Assembly: GCF_051020975.1 (NCBI RefSeq)
Contig: NW_027478166.1
Coordinates: 7,317,501 to 7,381,500 of the forward strand
DNA: 64,000 nucleotides
Direction of reading: 5' to 3'
Source of the DNA: Osmia lignaria lignaria
Lineage: Eukaryota; Arthropoda; Insecta; Hymenoptera; Megachilidae
This document shows, piece by piece, positions 22,601 to 35,468 of this stretch. The position numbers and the translations under genes are program-made. Under the pieces are notes generated by a model. It ran no database searches. It saw only the letters and a list, made by a program, of their open reading frames with translations, and was not told the DNA's origin. Positions within the stretch are counted from its first letter, which is position 1, and each line of letters begins with the position of its first letter.

Positions 22601-24532
22601 GATCAGAAGCGTAGTTTTCGAGATATATCGAGATATTTAAAAGTTCCGAAGCCGCACCAACATAATAGAGATACAGAAACACCGTGGCCCCTTTCTTTGA
22701 GATAACTCTGCACGATTGCGAGCTGGAAATGCCACTTCCAGTTTAGCTGTGCAGAAGAAGAACAACAAGAAGAAGAAATATCTCGAAATATGTCCATCAG
22801 GACCCTTCCCTTGAGATAAATCTGCAAATATCTCGGAAACGAAGCGAGCTATGGCAAAATGTTAAGAGACCTTTTTTGTAGAGAATTAAGTTTCCTACTT
22901 TTTATGTTCTATGATATTTTTCGATCAGAGGCGTAGTTCTCGAGATATATCAAGATATTTAAAAGTTCCGAAGCCGCACCAACATAATAGAGATACAGAA
23001 ACACCGTGGCCCCTTTCTTTGAGATAACTCTGCACGATTGCGAGCAGGAAATGCCACTTCCAGTTTAGCTGTGCAGAAGAAGAACAACAAGAAGAAGAAA
23101 TATCTCGAAATATGTCCGTCGGGACCCTTCCCTTGAGATAAATCTGCAAATATCTCGGAAACGAAGCGAGCTATGGCATAATGTTAAGAGACCTTTTTTG
23201 TAGAGAATTATGTTTCCTACTTTTTATGTTCTATGATATTTTTCGATCAGAGGCGTAGTTCTCGAGATATATCGAGATATTTAAAAGTTCCGAAGCCGCA
23301 CCAACATAATAGAGATACGGAAACACCGTGACCCCTTTCTTTGGGATAACTCTGCACTATTGCGAGCTGGAAATGCCACTTCCAGTTTAGCTGTGCAGAA
23401 GAAGAACAACAAGAAGAAGAAATATCTCGAAATATGTCCGTCAGGCCCCTTCCCTTGAGATAAATCTGCAAATATCTCGGAAACGAAGCGAGCTATGGCA
23501 AAATGTTAAGAGACCTTTTTTGTAGAGAATTAAGTTTCCTACTTTTTATGTTCTATGATATTTTTCGATCAGAGGCGTAGTTCTCGAGATATATCAAGAT
23601 ATTTAAAAGTTCCGAAGCCGCACCAACATAATAGAGATACAGAAACACCGTGGCCCCTTTCTTTGAGATAACTCTGCACGATTGCGAGCTGGAAATGCCA
23701 CTTCCAGTTTAGCTGTGCAGAAGAAGAACAACAAGAAGAAGAAATATCTCGAAATATGTCCATCAGGACCCTTCCCTTGAGATAAATCTGCAAATATCTC
23801 GGAAACGAAGCGAGCTACGGCAAAATGTTAAGCGACCTTTTTTGTAGAAAATTAGGTTTCCTACTTTTTATGTTCTATGATATTTTTTGATCAGATGCGT
23901 AGTTCTCGAGATATATCAAGATATTTAAAAGCTCCGAAGCTGCACCAACATAATAGAGGTACAGAAACACCGTGGCCCCTTTCTTTGAGATAACTCTGCA
24001 CAATTGCGAGCTGCAAATGCCACTTCCAGCTTAGCTGTGCAGAAGAAGAACAACAAGAATAAGAAATATTTCGAAATATGTCCGTCAGGCCCCTTCCCTT
24101 GAGATAAATCTGCAAATATCTCGGAAACGAAGCGAGCTACGGCAAAATGTTAAGCGACCTTTTTTGTAGAAAATTAGGTTTCCTACTTTTTATGTTCTAT
24201 GATATGTTTTGATCAGATGCGTAGTTCTCGAGATATATCAAGATATTTAAAAGTTCCGAAGACGCACCAACATAATACAGATACAGAAACACCGTGGCCC
24301 CTTTCTTTGAGATAACTCTGCACTATTGCGAGCTGCAAATGCCACTTCCAGCTTAGCTGTGCAGAAGAAGAACAACAAGAAGAAGAAATATCTGGAAATA
24401 TGTCCGTCAGGCCCCTTCCCTTGAGATAAATCTGCAAATACCTCGGAAACCAAGCGAGCTATGGCAAGATGTTAAGAGACCTTATTTGTAGAGAATTAAG
24501 TTTCCTACTTTTTATGTTCTACGATATTTTTT
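22601..24532. repeat. Six monomers, cacgattgcgagctgg subfamily then 15.8-kb-type monomers
   Basis: The first four are mostly of the gagctgg/gagcagg kind, like 14.2-15.8 kb. The fifth (23889) and sixth (24211) carry the agctccgaagctg and gatatgttttgatc variants. The monomer at 22923 has a tail reading tatggcataatg. Confidence 0.85.
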
Positions 24533-27500
24533 GATCAGATGCGTAGTTCTCGAGATATATCAAGATATTTAAAAGTTCCGAAGCGGCACCAACATAATAG
24601 AGATACAGAAACACCGTGGCCCCTTTCTTTGAGATAACTCTGCACTATTGCGAGCTGCAAATGCCACTTCCAGCTTAGCTGTGCAGAAGAAGAACAACAA
24701 GAATAAGAAATATTTCGAAATATGTCCGTCAGGCCCCTTCCCTTGAGATAAATCTGCAAATATCTCGGAAACGAAGCGAGCTACGGCAAAATGTTAAGCG
24801 ACCTTTTTTGTAGAAAATTAGGTTTCCTACTTTTTATGTTCTATGATATGTTTTGATCAGATGCGTAGTTCTCGAGATATATCAAGATATTTAAAAGTTC
24901 CGAAGACGCACCAACATAATACAGATACAGAAACACCGTGGCCCCTTTCTTTGAGATAACTCTGCACTATTGCGAGCTGCAAATGCCACTTCCAGCTTAG
25001 CTGTGCAGAAGAAGAACAACAAGAAGAAGAAATATCTGGAAATATGTCCGTCAGGCCCCTTCCCTTGAGATAAATCTGCAAATACCTCGGAAACCAAGCG
25101 AGCTATGGCAAGATGTTAAGAGACCTTATTTGTAGAGAATTAAGTTTCCTACTTTTTATGTTCTACGATATTTTTTGATCAGATGCGTAGTTCTCGAGAT
25201 ATATCAAGATATTTAAAAGTTCCGAAGCGGCACCAACATAATAGAGATACAGAAACACCGTGGCCCCTTTCTTTGAGATAACTCTGCACTATTGCGAGCT
25301 GCAAATGCCACTTCCAGCTTAGCTGTGCAGAAGAAGAACAACAAGAACAAGAAATATCTCGAAATATGTCCGTCAGGCCCCTTCCCTTGAGATAAATCTG
25401 CAAATATCTCGGAAACGAAGCGAGCTATGGCAAAATGTTAAGAGACCTTTTTTGTAGAGAATTATGTTTCCTACAATTTACGTTCTGTGATATTTTTTGA
25501 TCAGAAGCGTAGTTTTCGAGATATATCGAGATATTTAAAAGTTCCGAAGCCGCACCAACATAATAGAGATACAGAAACACCGTGGCCCCTTTCTTTGAGA
25601 TAACTCTGCACTATTGCGACCTGCAAATGCCACTTCCAGCTTAGCTGTGCAGAAGAGGAACAACAAGAAGAAGAAATATTTCGGAATATGTCGTCAGGCC
25701 CCTTCCCTTGAGCTAAATCTGCAAATATCTCGGAAACGATGCCAGCTATCGGAAAATGTTAAGAGACCTTTTTTGTAGAGAATTAAGTTTCCTACTTTTT
25801 ATGTTCTATGATATTTTTTGATCAGATGCGTAGTTTTCGAGATATATCGAGATATTTAAGAGTTTCGAAGCCGCACCAACATAATAGAGATACAGAAACA
25901 TCGTGGCCCCTTTCTTTGGGATAACTCTGCACTATTGCGAGTTGGAAATGCCACTTCCAGTTTAGCTGTGCAGAAGAAGAACAACAAGAAGAAGAAATAT
26001 CTCGAAATATGTCCGTCAGGACCCTTCCCTTGAGATAAATCTGCAAATATCTCGGAAACGAAGCGAGCTACGGCAAAATGTTAAGAGACCTTTTTTGTAG
26101 AAAATTAGGATTCCTACTTTTTATGTTCTATGATATTTTTTGAACAGATGCGTAGTTCTCGAGATATATCAAGATATTTAAAAGTTCCGAAGCGGCACCA
26201 ACATAATAGAGATACAGAAACACCGTGGCCCCTTTCTTTGAGGTAACTCTGCACTATTGCGAGCTGCAAATGCCACTTCCAGCTTAGCTGTGCAGAAGAA
26301 GAACAACAAGAAGAAGAAATATCTCGAAATATGTCCCTCAGGCCCCTTCCCTTGAGATAAATCTGCAAATATCTCGGAAACGAAGCGAGCTACGGCAAAA
26401 TGTTAAGAGACCTTTTTTGTAGAGAATTAAGTTTCCTACTTTTTATCTTTTATGATATTTTCTGATCAGATTCGTAGTTCTCGAGATATATCAAGATATT
26501 TAAAAGTTCCGAAGCCGCACCAACATAATAGAGATACAGAAACACCGTGGCCCCTCTCTTTGAGATAACTCTGCACAATTGCGAGCTGCAAATGCCACTT
26601 CCAGCTTAGCTGTGCAGAAGAAGAACAACAAGAAGAAGAAATATCTCGAAATATGTCCGTCAGGCCCCTTCCCTTGAGATAAATCGGCAAGTATCTCGGA
26701 AACGAAGCGAGCTATGGCAAAATGTTAAGAGACCTTTTTTGTAGACAATTATGTTTCCTACAATTTATGTTCTATGATATTTTTTGATCAGATGCGTAGT
26801 TCTCGAGATATATCAAGATATTTAAAAGTTCCGAAGCCGCACCAACATAATAGAGATACAGAAACACCGTGGCCCCTTTCTTTGAGATAACTCTGCACTA
26901 TTGCGAGCTGGAAATGCCACTTCCAGTTTAGCTGTGCAGAAGAAGAACAACAAGAAGAAGAAATATCTCGAAATATGTCCGTTAGGCCCCTTCCCTTGAG
27001 ATAAATCTGCAAATATCTCGGAAACGAAGCGAGCTATGGCAAAATGTTAACAGACTTTTTTGTAGAGAATTAAGTTTCCTACTTTTTATGTTCTATGGTA
27101 TTTTTTGATCAGATGCGTAGTTCTCGAGATATATCAAGATATTTAAAAGTTCCGAAGCCGCACCAACATAATAGAGATACAGAAACACCGTGGCCCCTCT
27201 CTTTGAGATAACTCTGCACTATTGCGAGCTGGAAATGCCACTTCCAGTTTAGCTGTGCAGAAGAAGAACAACAAGAAGAAGAAATATCTCGAAATATGTC
27301 CGTTAGGCCCCTTCCCTTGAGATAAATCTGCAAATATCTCGGAAACGAAGCGAGGTATGGCAAAATGTTAACAGACTTTTTTGTAGAGAATTAAGTTTCC
27401 TACTTTTTATGTTCTATGATATTTTTTGATCAGACGCGTAGTTCTCGAGATATATCAAGATATTTAAAAGTTCCGAAGCGGCACCAACATAATAGAGATA

Positions 27501-29359
27501 CAGAAACACCGTGGCCCCTTTCTTTGAGATAACTCTGCACTATTGCGAGCTGCAAATGCCACTTCCAGCTTAGCTGTGCAGAAGAAGAACAACAAGAAGA
27601 AGAAATATCTCGAAATATGTCCGTCAGGCCCCTTCCCTTGAGATATATCTGCAAATATCTCGGAAACGAAGCGAGCTATGACAAAATGTTAAGAGACCTT
27701 TTTTGTAGAGAATTATGTTTCCTACACTTTATGTTCTATGATATTTTTTGATCAGAAGCGTAGTTTTCGAGATATATCGAGATATTTAAAAGTTCCGAAG
27801 CCGCACCAACATAATAGAGATACAGAAACACCGTGGCCCCTTTCTTTGAGATAACTCTGCACTAGTGCGAGCCGCAAATGCCACTTCCAGCTTAGCTGTG
27901 CAGAAGAAGAACAACAAGAAGAGGAAATATCTCGAAATATGTCCGTCAGGCCCCTTCCCTTGAGATAAATCTGCAAATATCTCGGAAACGAAGCGAGCTA
28001 TGGCAAAATGTTAAGAGACCTATTTTGTAGAGAATTAAGTTTCCTACTTTTTATGTTCTATGATATTTTTTGATTAGATGCGTAGTTCTCGAGATATATC
28101 AAGATATTTAAAAGTTCCGAATCCGCACCAACATAATAGAGATACAGAAACACCGTGGCCCCTTTCTTTCAGATAACTATGCACTATTGCGAGCTGCAAA
28201 TGCCACTTCCAGCTTAGCTGTGCAGAAGAAGAACAACAAGAAGAAGAAATATCTCGAAATATGTCCGTCAGGCCCCTTCCCTTGAGATAAATCTGCAAAT
28301 ATCTCGGAAACGAAGAGAGCTATGGCAAAATGTTAAGAGACCTTTTTTGTAGAGAATTATGTTTCCTACAATTTATGTTCTATGATATTTTTTGATCAGA
28401 AACGTAGTTTTCGAGATATATCGAGAGATTTAAAAGTTCCGAAGCCGCACCAACATAATAGAGATACAGAAACACCGTGGCCCCTTTCTTTGAGATAACT
28501 CTGCACTAGTGCGAGCCGCAAATGCCACTTCCAGCTTAGCTGTGCAGAAGAAGAACAACAAGAAGAAGAAATATCTCGAAATATGTCCGTCAGGCCCCTT
28601 CCCTTGAGATATATCTGCAAATATCTCGGAAACGAAGCGAGCTATGACAAAATGCTAAGAGACCTTTTTTGTAGAGAATTATGTTTCCTACAATTTACAT
28701 TCTATGATATTTTTTGATCAGAAGCGTAGTTTTCGAGATATATCGAGATATTTAAAAGTTCCGAAGCCGCCCCAACATAATAGAGATACAGAAACACCGT
28801 GGCCCCTTTCTTTGAGATAACTCTGCACTAGTGCGAGCCGCAAATGCCACTTCCAGCTTAGCTGTGCAGAAGAAGAACAACAAGAAGAAGAAATATCTCG
28901 AAATATGTCCGTCAGGCCCCTTCCCTTGAGATAAATCTGCAAATATCTCGGAAACGAAGAGAGCTATGGCAAAATGTTAAGATACCTTTTTTGTAGAGAA
29001 TTATGTTTCCTACACTTTATGTTCTATGATATTTTTTGATCAGAAGCGTAGTTTTCGAGATATATCGAGATATTTAAAAGTTCCGAAGCCGCACCAACAT
29101 AATAGAGATACAGAAACACCGTGGCCCCTTTCTTTGAGATAACTCTGCACTAGTGCGAGCCGCAAATGCCACTTCCAGCTTAGCTGTGCAGAAGAAGAAC
29201 AACAAGAAGAAGAAATATCTCGAAATATGTCCGTCAGGCCCCTTCCCTTGAGATATATCTGCAAATATCTCGGAAACGAAGCGAGCTATGGCATAATGTT
29301 AAGAGACCTTTTTTGTAGAGAATTATGTTTCCTACTTTTTATGTTCTATGATATTTTTT
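24533..29359. repeat. 15-monomer higher-order unit, copy 1 (4827 bp)
   Basis: Markers run in the same order as in 29360-33864: gatatgttttgatc with atctggaaatatg, the 321-bp tttcggaatatgtcg monomer, agagtttcgaag, the gaacag start, the tttatcttttatg tail with cagattcg and aatcggcaagtatc, two consecutive 321-bp monomers missing a base in taacagactttttt, agacgcgtag, cagaaacgtag with tcgagagattt, and gccgccccaac. The first and last monomers do not fit the partner unit, and close identity ends near 28980. I noticed gaatccgcacc (28120) here where the partner has gaagccgcacc. Confidence 0.92.
26786..27106. repeat. 321-bp monomer with 1-base deletion (type b)
   Basis: The tail reads taacagactttttt where other copies have taagagacctttttt, so one base is lost outside the open frame. 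The next monomer (27107) and the pair at 31613 and 31934 have the same change. Confidence 0.9.
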
Positions 29360-32300
29360 GATCAGATGCGTAGTTCTCGAGATATATCAAGATATTTAAA
29401 AGCTCCGAAGCTGCACCAACATAATAGAGGTACAGAAACACCGTGGCCCCTTTCTTTGAGATAACTCTGCACAATTGCGAGCTGCAAATGCCACTTCCAG
29501 CTTAGCTGTGCAGAAGAAGAACAACAAGAATAAGAAATATTTCGAAATATGTCCGTCAGGCCCCTTCCCTTGAGATAAATCTGCAAATATCTCGGAAACG
29601 AAGCGAGCTACGGCAAAATGTTAAGCGACCTTTTTTGTAGAAAATTAGGTTTCCTACTTTTTATGTTCTATGATATGTTTTGATCAGATGCGTAGTTCTC
29701 GAGATATATCAAGATATTTAAAAGTTCCGAAGACGCACCAACATAATACAGATACAGAAACACCGTGGCCCCTTTCTTTGAGATAACTCTGCACTATTGC
29801 GAGCTGCAAATGCCACTTCCAGCTTAGCTGTGCAGAAGAAGAACAACAAGAAGAAGAAATATCTGGAAATATGTCCGTCAGGCCCCTTCCCTTGAGATAA
29901 ATCTGCAAATACCTCGGAAACCAAGCGAGCTATGGCAAGATGTTAAGAGACCTTATTTGTAGAGAATTAAGTTTCCTACTTTTTATGTTCTACGATATTT
30001 TTTGATCAGATGCGTAGTTCTCGAGATATATCAAGATATTTAAAAGTTCCGAAGCGGCACCAACATAATAGAGATACAGAAACACCGTGGCCCCTTTCTT
30101 TGAGATAACTCTGCACTATTGCGAGCTGCAAATGCCACTTCCAGCTTAGCTGTGCAGAAGAAGAACAACAAGAACAAGAAATATCTCGAAATATGTCCGT
30201 CAGGCCCCTTCCCTTGAGATAAATCTGCAAATATCTCGGAAACGAAGCGAGCTATGGCAAAATGTTAAGAGACCTTTTTTGTAGAGAATTATGTTTCCTA
30301 CAATTTACGTTCTGTGATATTTTTTGATCAGAAGCGTAGTTTTCGAGATATATCGAGATATTTAAAAGTTCCGAAGCCGCACCAACATAATAGAGATACA
30401 GAAACACCGTGGCCCCTTTCTTTGAGATAACTCTGCACTATTGCGACCTGCAAATGCCACTTCCAGCTTAGCTGTGCAGAAGAGGAACAACAAGAAGAAG
30501 AAATATTTCGGAATATGTCGTCAGGCCCCTTCCCTTGAGCTAAATCTGCAAATATCTCGGAAACGATGCCAGCTATCGGAAAATGTTAAGAGACCTTTTT
30601 TGTAGAGAATTAAGTTTCCTACTTTTTATGTTCTATGATATTTTTTGATCAGATGCGTAGTTTTCGAGATATATCGAGATATTTAAGAGTTTCGAAGCCG
30701 CACCAACATAATAGAGATACAGAAACATCGTGGCCCCTTTCTTTGGGATAACTCTGCACTATTGCGAGTTGGAAATGCCACTTCCAGTTTAGCTGTGCAG
30801 AAGAAGAACAACAAGAAGAAGAAATATCTCGAAATATGTCCGTCAGGACCCTTCCCTTGAGATAAATCTGCAAATATCTCGGAAACGAAGCGAGCTACGG
30901 CAAAATGTTAAGAGACCTTTTTTGTAGAAAATTAGGATTCCTACTTTTTATGTTCTATGATATTTTTTGAACAGATGCGTAGTTCTCGAGATATATCAAG
31001 ATATTTAAAAGTTCCGAAGCGGCACCAACATAATAGAGATACAGAAACACCGTGGCCCCTTTCTTTGAGGTAACTCTGCACTATTGCGAGCTGCAAATGC
31101 CACTTCCAGCTTAGCTGTGCAGAAGAAGAACAACAAGAAGAAGAAATATCTCGAAATATGTCCCTCAGGCCCCTTCCCTTGAGATAAATCTGCAAATATC
31201 TCGGAAACGAAGCGAGCTACGGCAAAATGTTAAGAGACCTTTTTTGTAGAGAATTAAGTTTCCTACTTTTTATCTTTTATGATATTTTCTGATCAGATTC
31301 GTAGTTCTCGAGATATATCAAGATATTTAAAAGTTCCGAAGCCGCACCAACATAATAGAGATACAGAAACACCGTGGCCCCTCTCTTTGAGATAACTCTG
31401 CACAATTGCGAGCTGCAAATGCCACTTCCAGCTTAGCTGTGCAGAAGAAGAACAACAAGAAGAAGAAATATCTCGAAATATGTCCGTCAGGCCCCTTCCC
31501 TTGAGATAAATCGGCAAGTATCTCGGAAACGAAGCGAGCTATGGCAAAATGTTAAGAGACCTTTTTTGTAGACAATTATGTTTCCTACAATTTATGTTCT
31601 ATGATATTTTTTGATCAGATGCGTAGTTCTCGAGATATATCAAGATATTTAAAAGTTCCGAAGCCGCACCAACATAATAGAGATACAGAAACACCGTGGC
31701 CCCTTTCTTTGAGATAACTCTGCACTATTGCGAGCTGGAAATGCCACTTCCAGTTTAGCTGTGCAGAAGAAGAACAACAAGAAGAAGAAATATCTCGAAA
31801 TATGTCCGTTAGGCCCCTTCCCTTGAGATAAATCTGCAAATATCTCGGAAACGAAGCGAGCTATGGCAAAATGTTAACAGACTTTTTTGTAGAGAATTAA
31901 GTTTCCTACTTTTTATGTTCTATGGTATTTTTTGATCAGATGCGTAGTTCTCGAGATATATCAAGATATTTAAAAGTTCCGAAGCCGCACCAACATAATA
32001 GAGATACAGAAACACCGTGGCCCCTCTCTTTGAGATAACTCTGCACTATTGCGAGCTGGAAATGCCACTTCCAGTTTAGCTGTGCAGAAGAAGAACAACA
32101 AGAAGAAGAAATATCTCGAAATATGTCCGTTAGGCCCCTTCCCTTGAGATAAATCTGCAAATATCTCGGAAACGAAGCGAGGTATGGCAAAATGTTAACA
32201 GACTTTTTTGTAGAGAATTAAGTTTCCTACTTTTTATGTTCTATGATATTTTTTGATCAGACGCGTAGTTCTCGAGATATATCAAGATATTTAAAAGTTC

Positions 32301-33864
32301 CGAAGCGGCACCAACATAATAGAGATACAGAAACACCGTGGCCCCTTTCTTTGAGATAACTCTGCACTATTGCGAGCTGCAAATGCCACTTCCAGCTTAG
32401 CTGTGCAGAAGAAGAACAACAAGAAGAAGAAATATCTCGAAATATGTCCGTCAGGCCCCTTCCCTTGAGATATATCTGCAAATATCTCGGAAACGAAGCG
32501 AGCTATGACAAAATGTTAAGAGACCTTTTTTGTAGAGAATTATGTTTCCTACACTTTATGTTCTATGATATTTTTTGATCAGAAGCGTAGTTTTCGAGAT
32601 ATATCGAGATATTTAAAAGTTCCGAAGCCGCACCAACATAATAGAGATACAGAAACACCGTGGCCCCTTTCTTTGAGATAACTCTGCACTAGTGCGAGCC
32701 GCAAATGCCACTTCCAGCTTAGCTGTGCAGAAGAAGAACAACAAGAAGAGGAAATATCTCGAAATATGTCCGTCAGGCCCCTTCCCTTGAGATAAATCTG
32801 CAAATATCTCGGAAACGAAGCGAGCTATGGCAAAATGTTAAGAGACCTATTTTGTAGAGAATTAAGTTTCCTACTTTTTATGTTCTATGATATTTTTTGA
32901 TTAGATGCGTAGTTCTCGAGATATATCAAGATATTTAAAAGTTCCGAAGCCGCACCAACATAATAGAGATACAGAAACACCGTGGCCCCTTTCTTTCAGA
33001 TAACTATGCACTATTGCGAGCTGCAAATGCCACTTCCAGCTTAGCTGTGCAGAAGAAGAACAACAAGAAGAAGAAATATCTCGAAATATGTCCGTCAGGC
33101 CCCTTCCCTTGAGATAAATCTGCAAATATCTCGGAAACGAAGAGAGCTATGGCAAAATGTTAAGAGACCTTTTTTGTAGAGAATTATGTTTCCTACAATT
33201 TATGTTCTATGATATTTTTTGATCAGAAACGTAGTTTTCGAGATATATCGAGAGATTTAAAAGTTCCGAAGCCGCACCAACATAATAGAGATACAGAAAC
33301 ACCGTGGCCCCTTTCTTTGAGATAACTCTGCACTAGTGCGAGCCGCAAATGCCACTTCCAGCTTAGCTGTGCAGAAGAAGAACAACAAGAAGAAGAAATA
33401 TCTCGAAATATGTCCGTCAGGCCCCTTCCCTTGAGATATATCTGCAAATATCTCGGAAACGAAGCGAGCTATGACAAAATGCTAAGAGACCTTTTTTGTA
33501 GAGAATTATGTTTCCTACAATTTACATTCTATGATATTTTTTGATCAGAAGCGTAGTTTTCGAGATATATCGAGATATTTAAAAGTTCCGAAGCCGCCCC
33601 AACATAATAGAGATACAGAAACACCGTGGCCCCTTTCTTTGAGATAACTCTGCACTAGTGCGAGCCGCAAATGCCACTTCCAGCTTAGCTGTGCAGAAGA
33701 AGAACAACAAGAAGAAGAAATATCTCGAAATATGTCCGTCAGGCCCCTTCCCTTGAGATAAATCTGCAAATATCTCGGAAACGAAGAGAGCTATGGCAAA
33801 ATGTTAAGAGACCTTTTTTGTAGAGAATTAAGTTTCCTACTTTTTATGTTCTATGATATTTTTT
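29360..33864. repeat. 15-monomer higher-order unit, copy 2 (14 monomers aligned)
   Basis: From 29682 onward each monomer matches one 4827 bp upstream. The first monomer (29360) instead matches 23889, including agctccgaagctg and cacaattgcg. Copy 1 therefore holds an extra two-monomer step near its left edge that copy 2 lacks. Confidence 0.92.
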
Positions 33865-34183
33865 GATCAGATGCGTGGTTCTCGAGATATATCAAGATAT
33901 ATAAAAGTTCCGAAGCCGCACCAACATAATAGACATACAGAAACACCGTGGCCCCTTTCTTTCAGATAACTATGCACTATTGCGAGCTGCAAATGCCAGT
34001 TCCAGCTTTGCTGTGCAGAAGAACAACAAGAAGAAGAAATATCTCGAAATATGTCCGTCAGGCCCCTTCCCTTGAGATAAATCTGCAAATATCTCGGAAA
34101 CGAAGAGAGCTATGGCAAAATGTTAAGAAACCTTTTTTGTAGAGAATTAAGTTTCCTAATATTTATGTTCTATGATATTTTTT
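33865..34183. repeat. 319-bp monomer, ccagttccagctttgc type
   Basis: One triplet is lost from the GAA tract (gcagaagaacaacaag). Monomers of this type also lie at 37079, 41578, 50582 and 55409. They share atagacatac, tttcagataactatg and taagaaacc, so they descend from one founder. Confidence 0.9.
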
Positions 34184-35149
34184 GATCAGAAGCGTAGTTT
34201 TCGAGATATATCGAGATATTTAAAAGTTCCGAAGCCGCACCAACATAATAGAGATACAGAAACACCGTGGCCCCTTTCGCTGAGATAACTCTGCACTAGT
34301 GCGAGCCGCAAATGCCACTTCCAGCTTAGCTGTGCAGAAGAAGAACAACAAGAAGAAGAAATATCTCGAAATATGTCCGTCAGGCCCCTTCCCTTGAGAT
34401 AAATCTGCAAATATCTCGGAAACGAAGAGAGCTATGGCAAAATGTTAAGAGACCTTTTTTGTAGAGAATTAAGTTTCCTACAATTTATGTTCTATGATAT
34501 TTTTTGATCTGATGCGTAGTTCTCGAGATATATCAAGATATTTAAAAGTTCCGAAGCCGCACCAACATAATAGAGATACAGAAACACCGTGGCCCCTTTC
34601 TTTGAGATAACTCTGCACTATTGCGAGCTGTAAATGCCACTTCCAGCTTAGCTGTGCAGAAGAAGAACAACAAGAAGAAGACATATCTCGAAATATGTCC
34701 GTCAGGCCCCTTCCCTTGAGATATATCTGCAAATATCTCGGAAACGAAGCGAGCTATGGCAAAATGTTAAGATACCTTTTTTGTAGAGAATTATGTTTCC
34801 TACACTTTATGTTCTATGATATTTTTTGATCAGAAGCGTAGTTTTCGAGATATATCGAGATATTTAAAAGTTCCGAAGCCGCACCAACATAATAGAGATA
34901 CAGAAACACCGTGGCCCCTTTCTTTGAGATAACTCTGCACTAGTGCGAGCCGCAAATGCCACTTCCAGCTTAGCTGTGCAGAAGAAGAACAACAAGAAGA
35001 AGAAATATCTCGAAATATGTCCGTCAGGCCCCTTCCCTTGAGATAAATCTGCAAATATCTCGGAAACGAAGCGAGCTATGGCAAAATGTTAAGAGACCTA
35101 TTTTGTAGAGAATTAAGTTTCCTACTTTTTATGTTCTATGATATTTTTT

Positions 35150-35468
35150 GATTAGATGCGTAGTTCTCGAGATATATCAAGATATTTAAAAGTTCCGAAG
35201 CCGCACCAACATAATAGAGATACAGAAACACCGTGGCCCCTTTCTTTCAGATAACTATGCACTATTGCGAGCTGCAAATGCCACTTCCAGCTTAGCTGTG
35301 CAGAAGAGCAACAAGAAGAAGAAATATCTCGAAATATGTCCGTCAGGCCCCTTCCCTTGAGATAAATCTGCAAATATCTCGGAAACGAAGAGAGCTATGG
35401 CAAAATGTTAAGAGACCTTTTTTGTAGAGAATTAAGTTTCCTACAATTTATGTTCTATGATATTTTTT
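35150..35468. repeat. 319-bp monomer, gaagagcaacaag type
   Basis: A second 3-bp-deleted lineage reads gcagaagagcaacaag. Related copies are at 38686, 39649, 43829, 45436 and 48331. Most share tttcagataactatg with the other 319-bp lineage, so the two are probably related by descent or conversion. The 38686 copy has the ordinary tttgagataactctg there. Confidence 0.88.

Noticed and set aside
33948..34142. Plus-strand frames of 64-65 codons in some monomers (also near 37162, 41661, 50665, 55492, 59031, 60319, 60963, 62251, 63539)
   Set aside because: They exist only where a subfamily variant removes a plus-strand stop, such as ctttgc for cttagc or ctcagc for cttagc. They overlap the repeat on the other strand and have no protein-like features.
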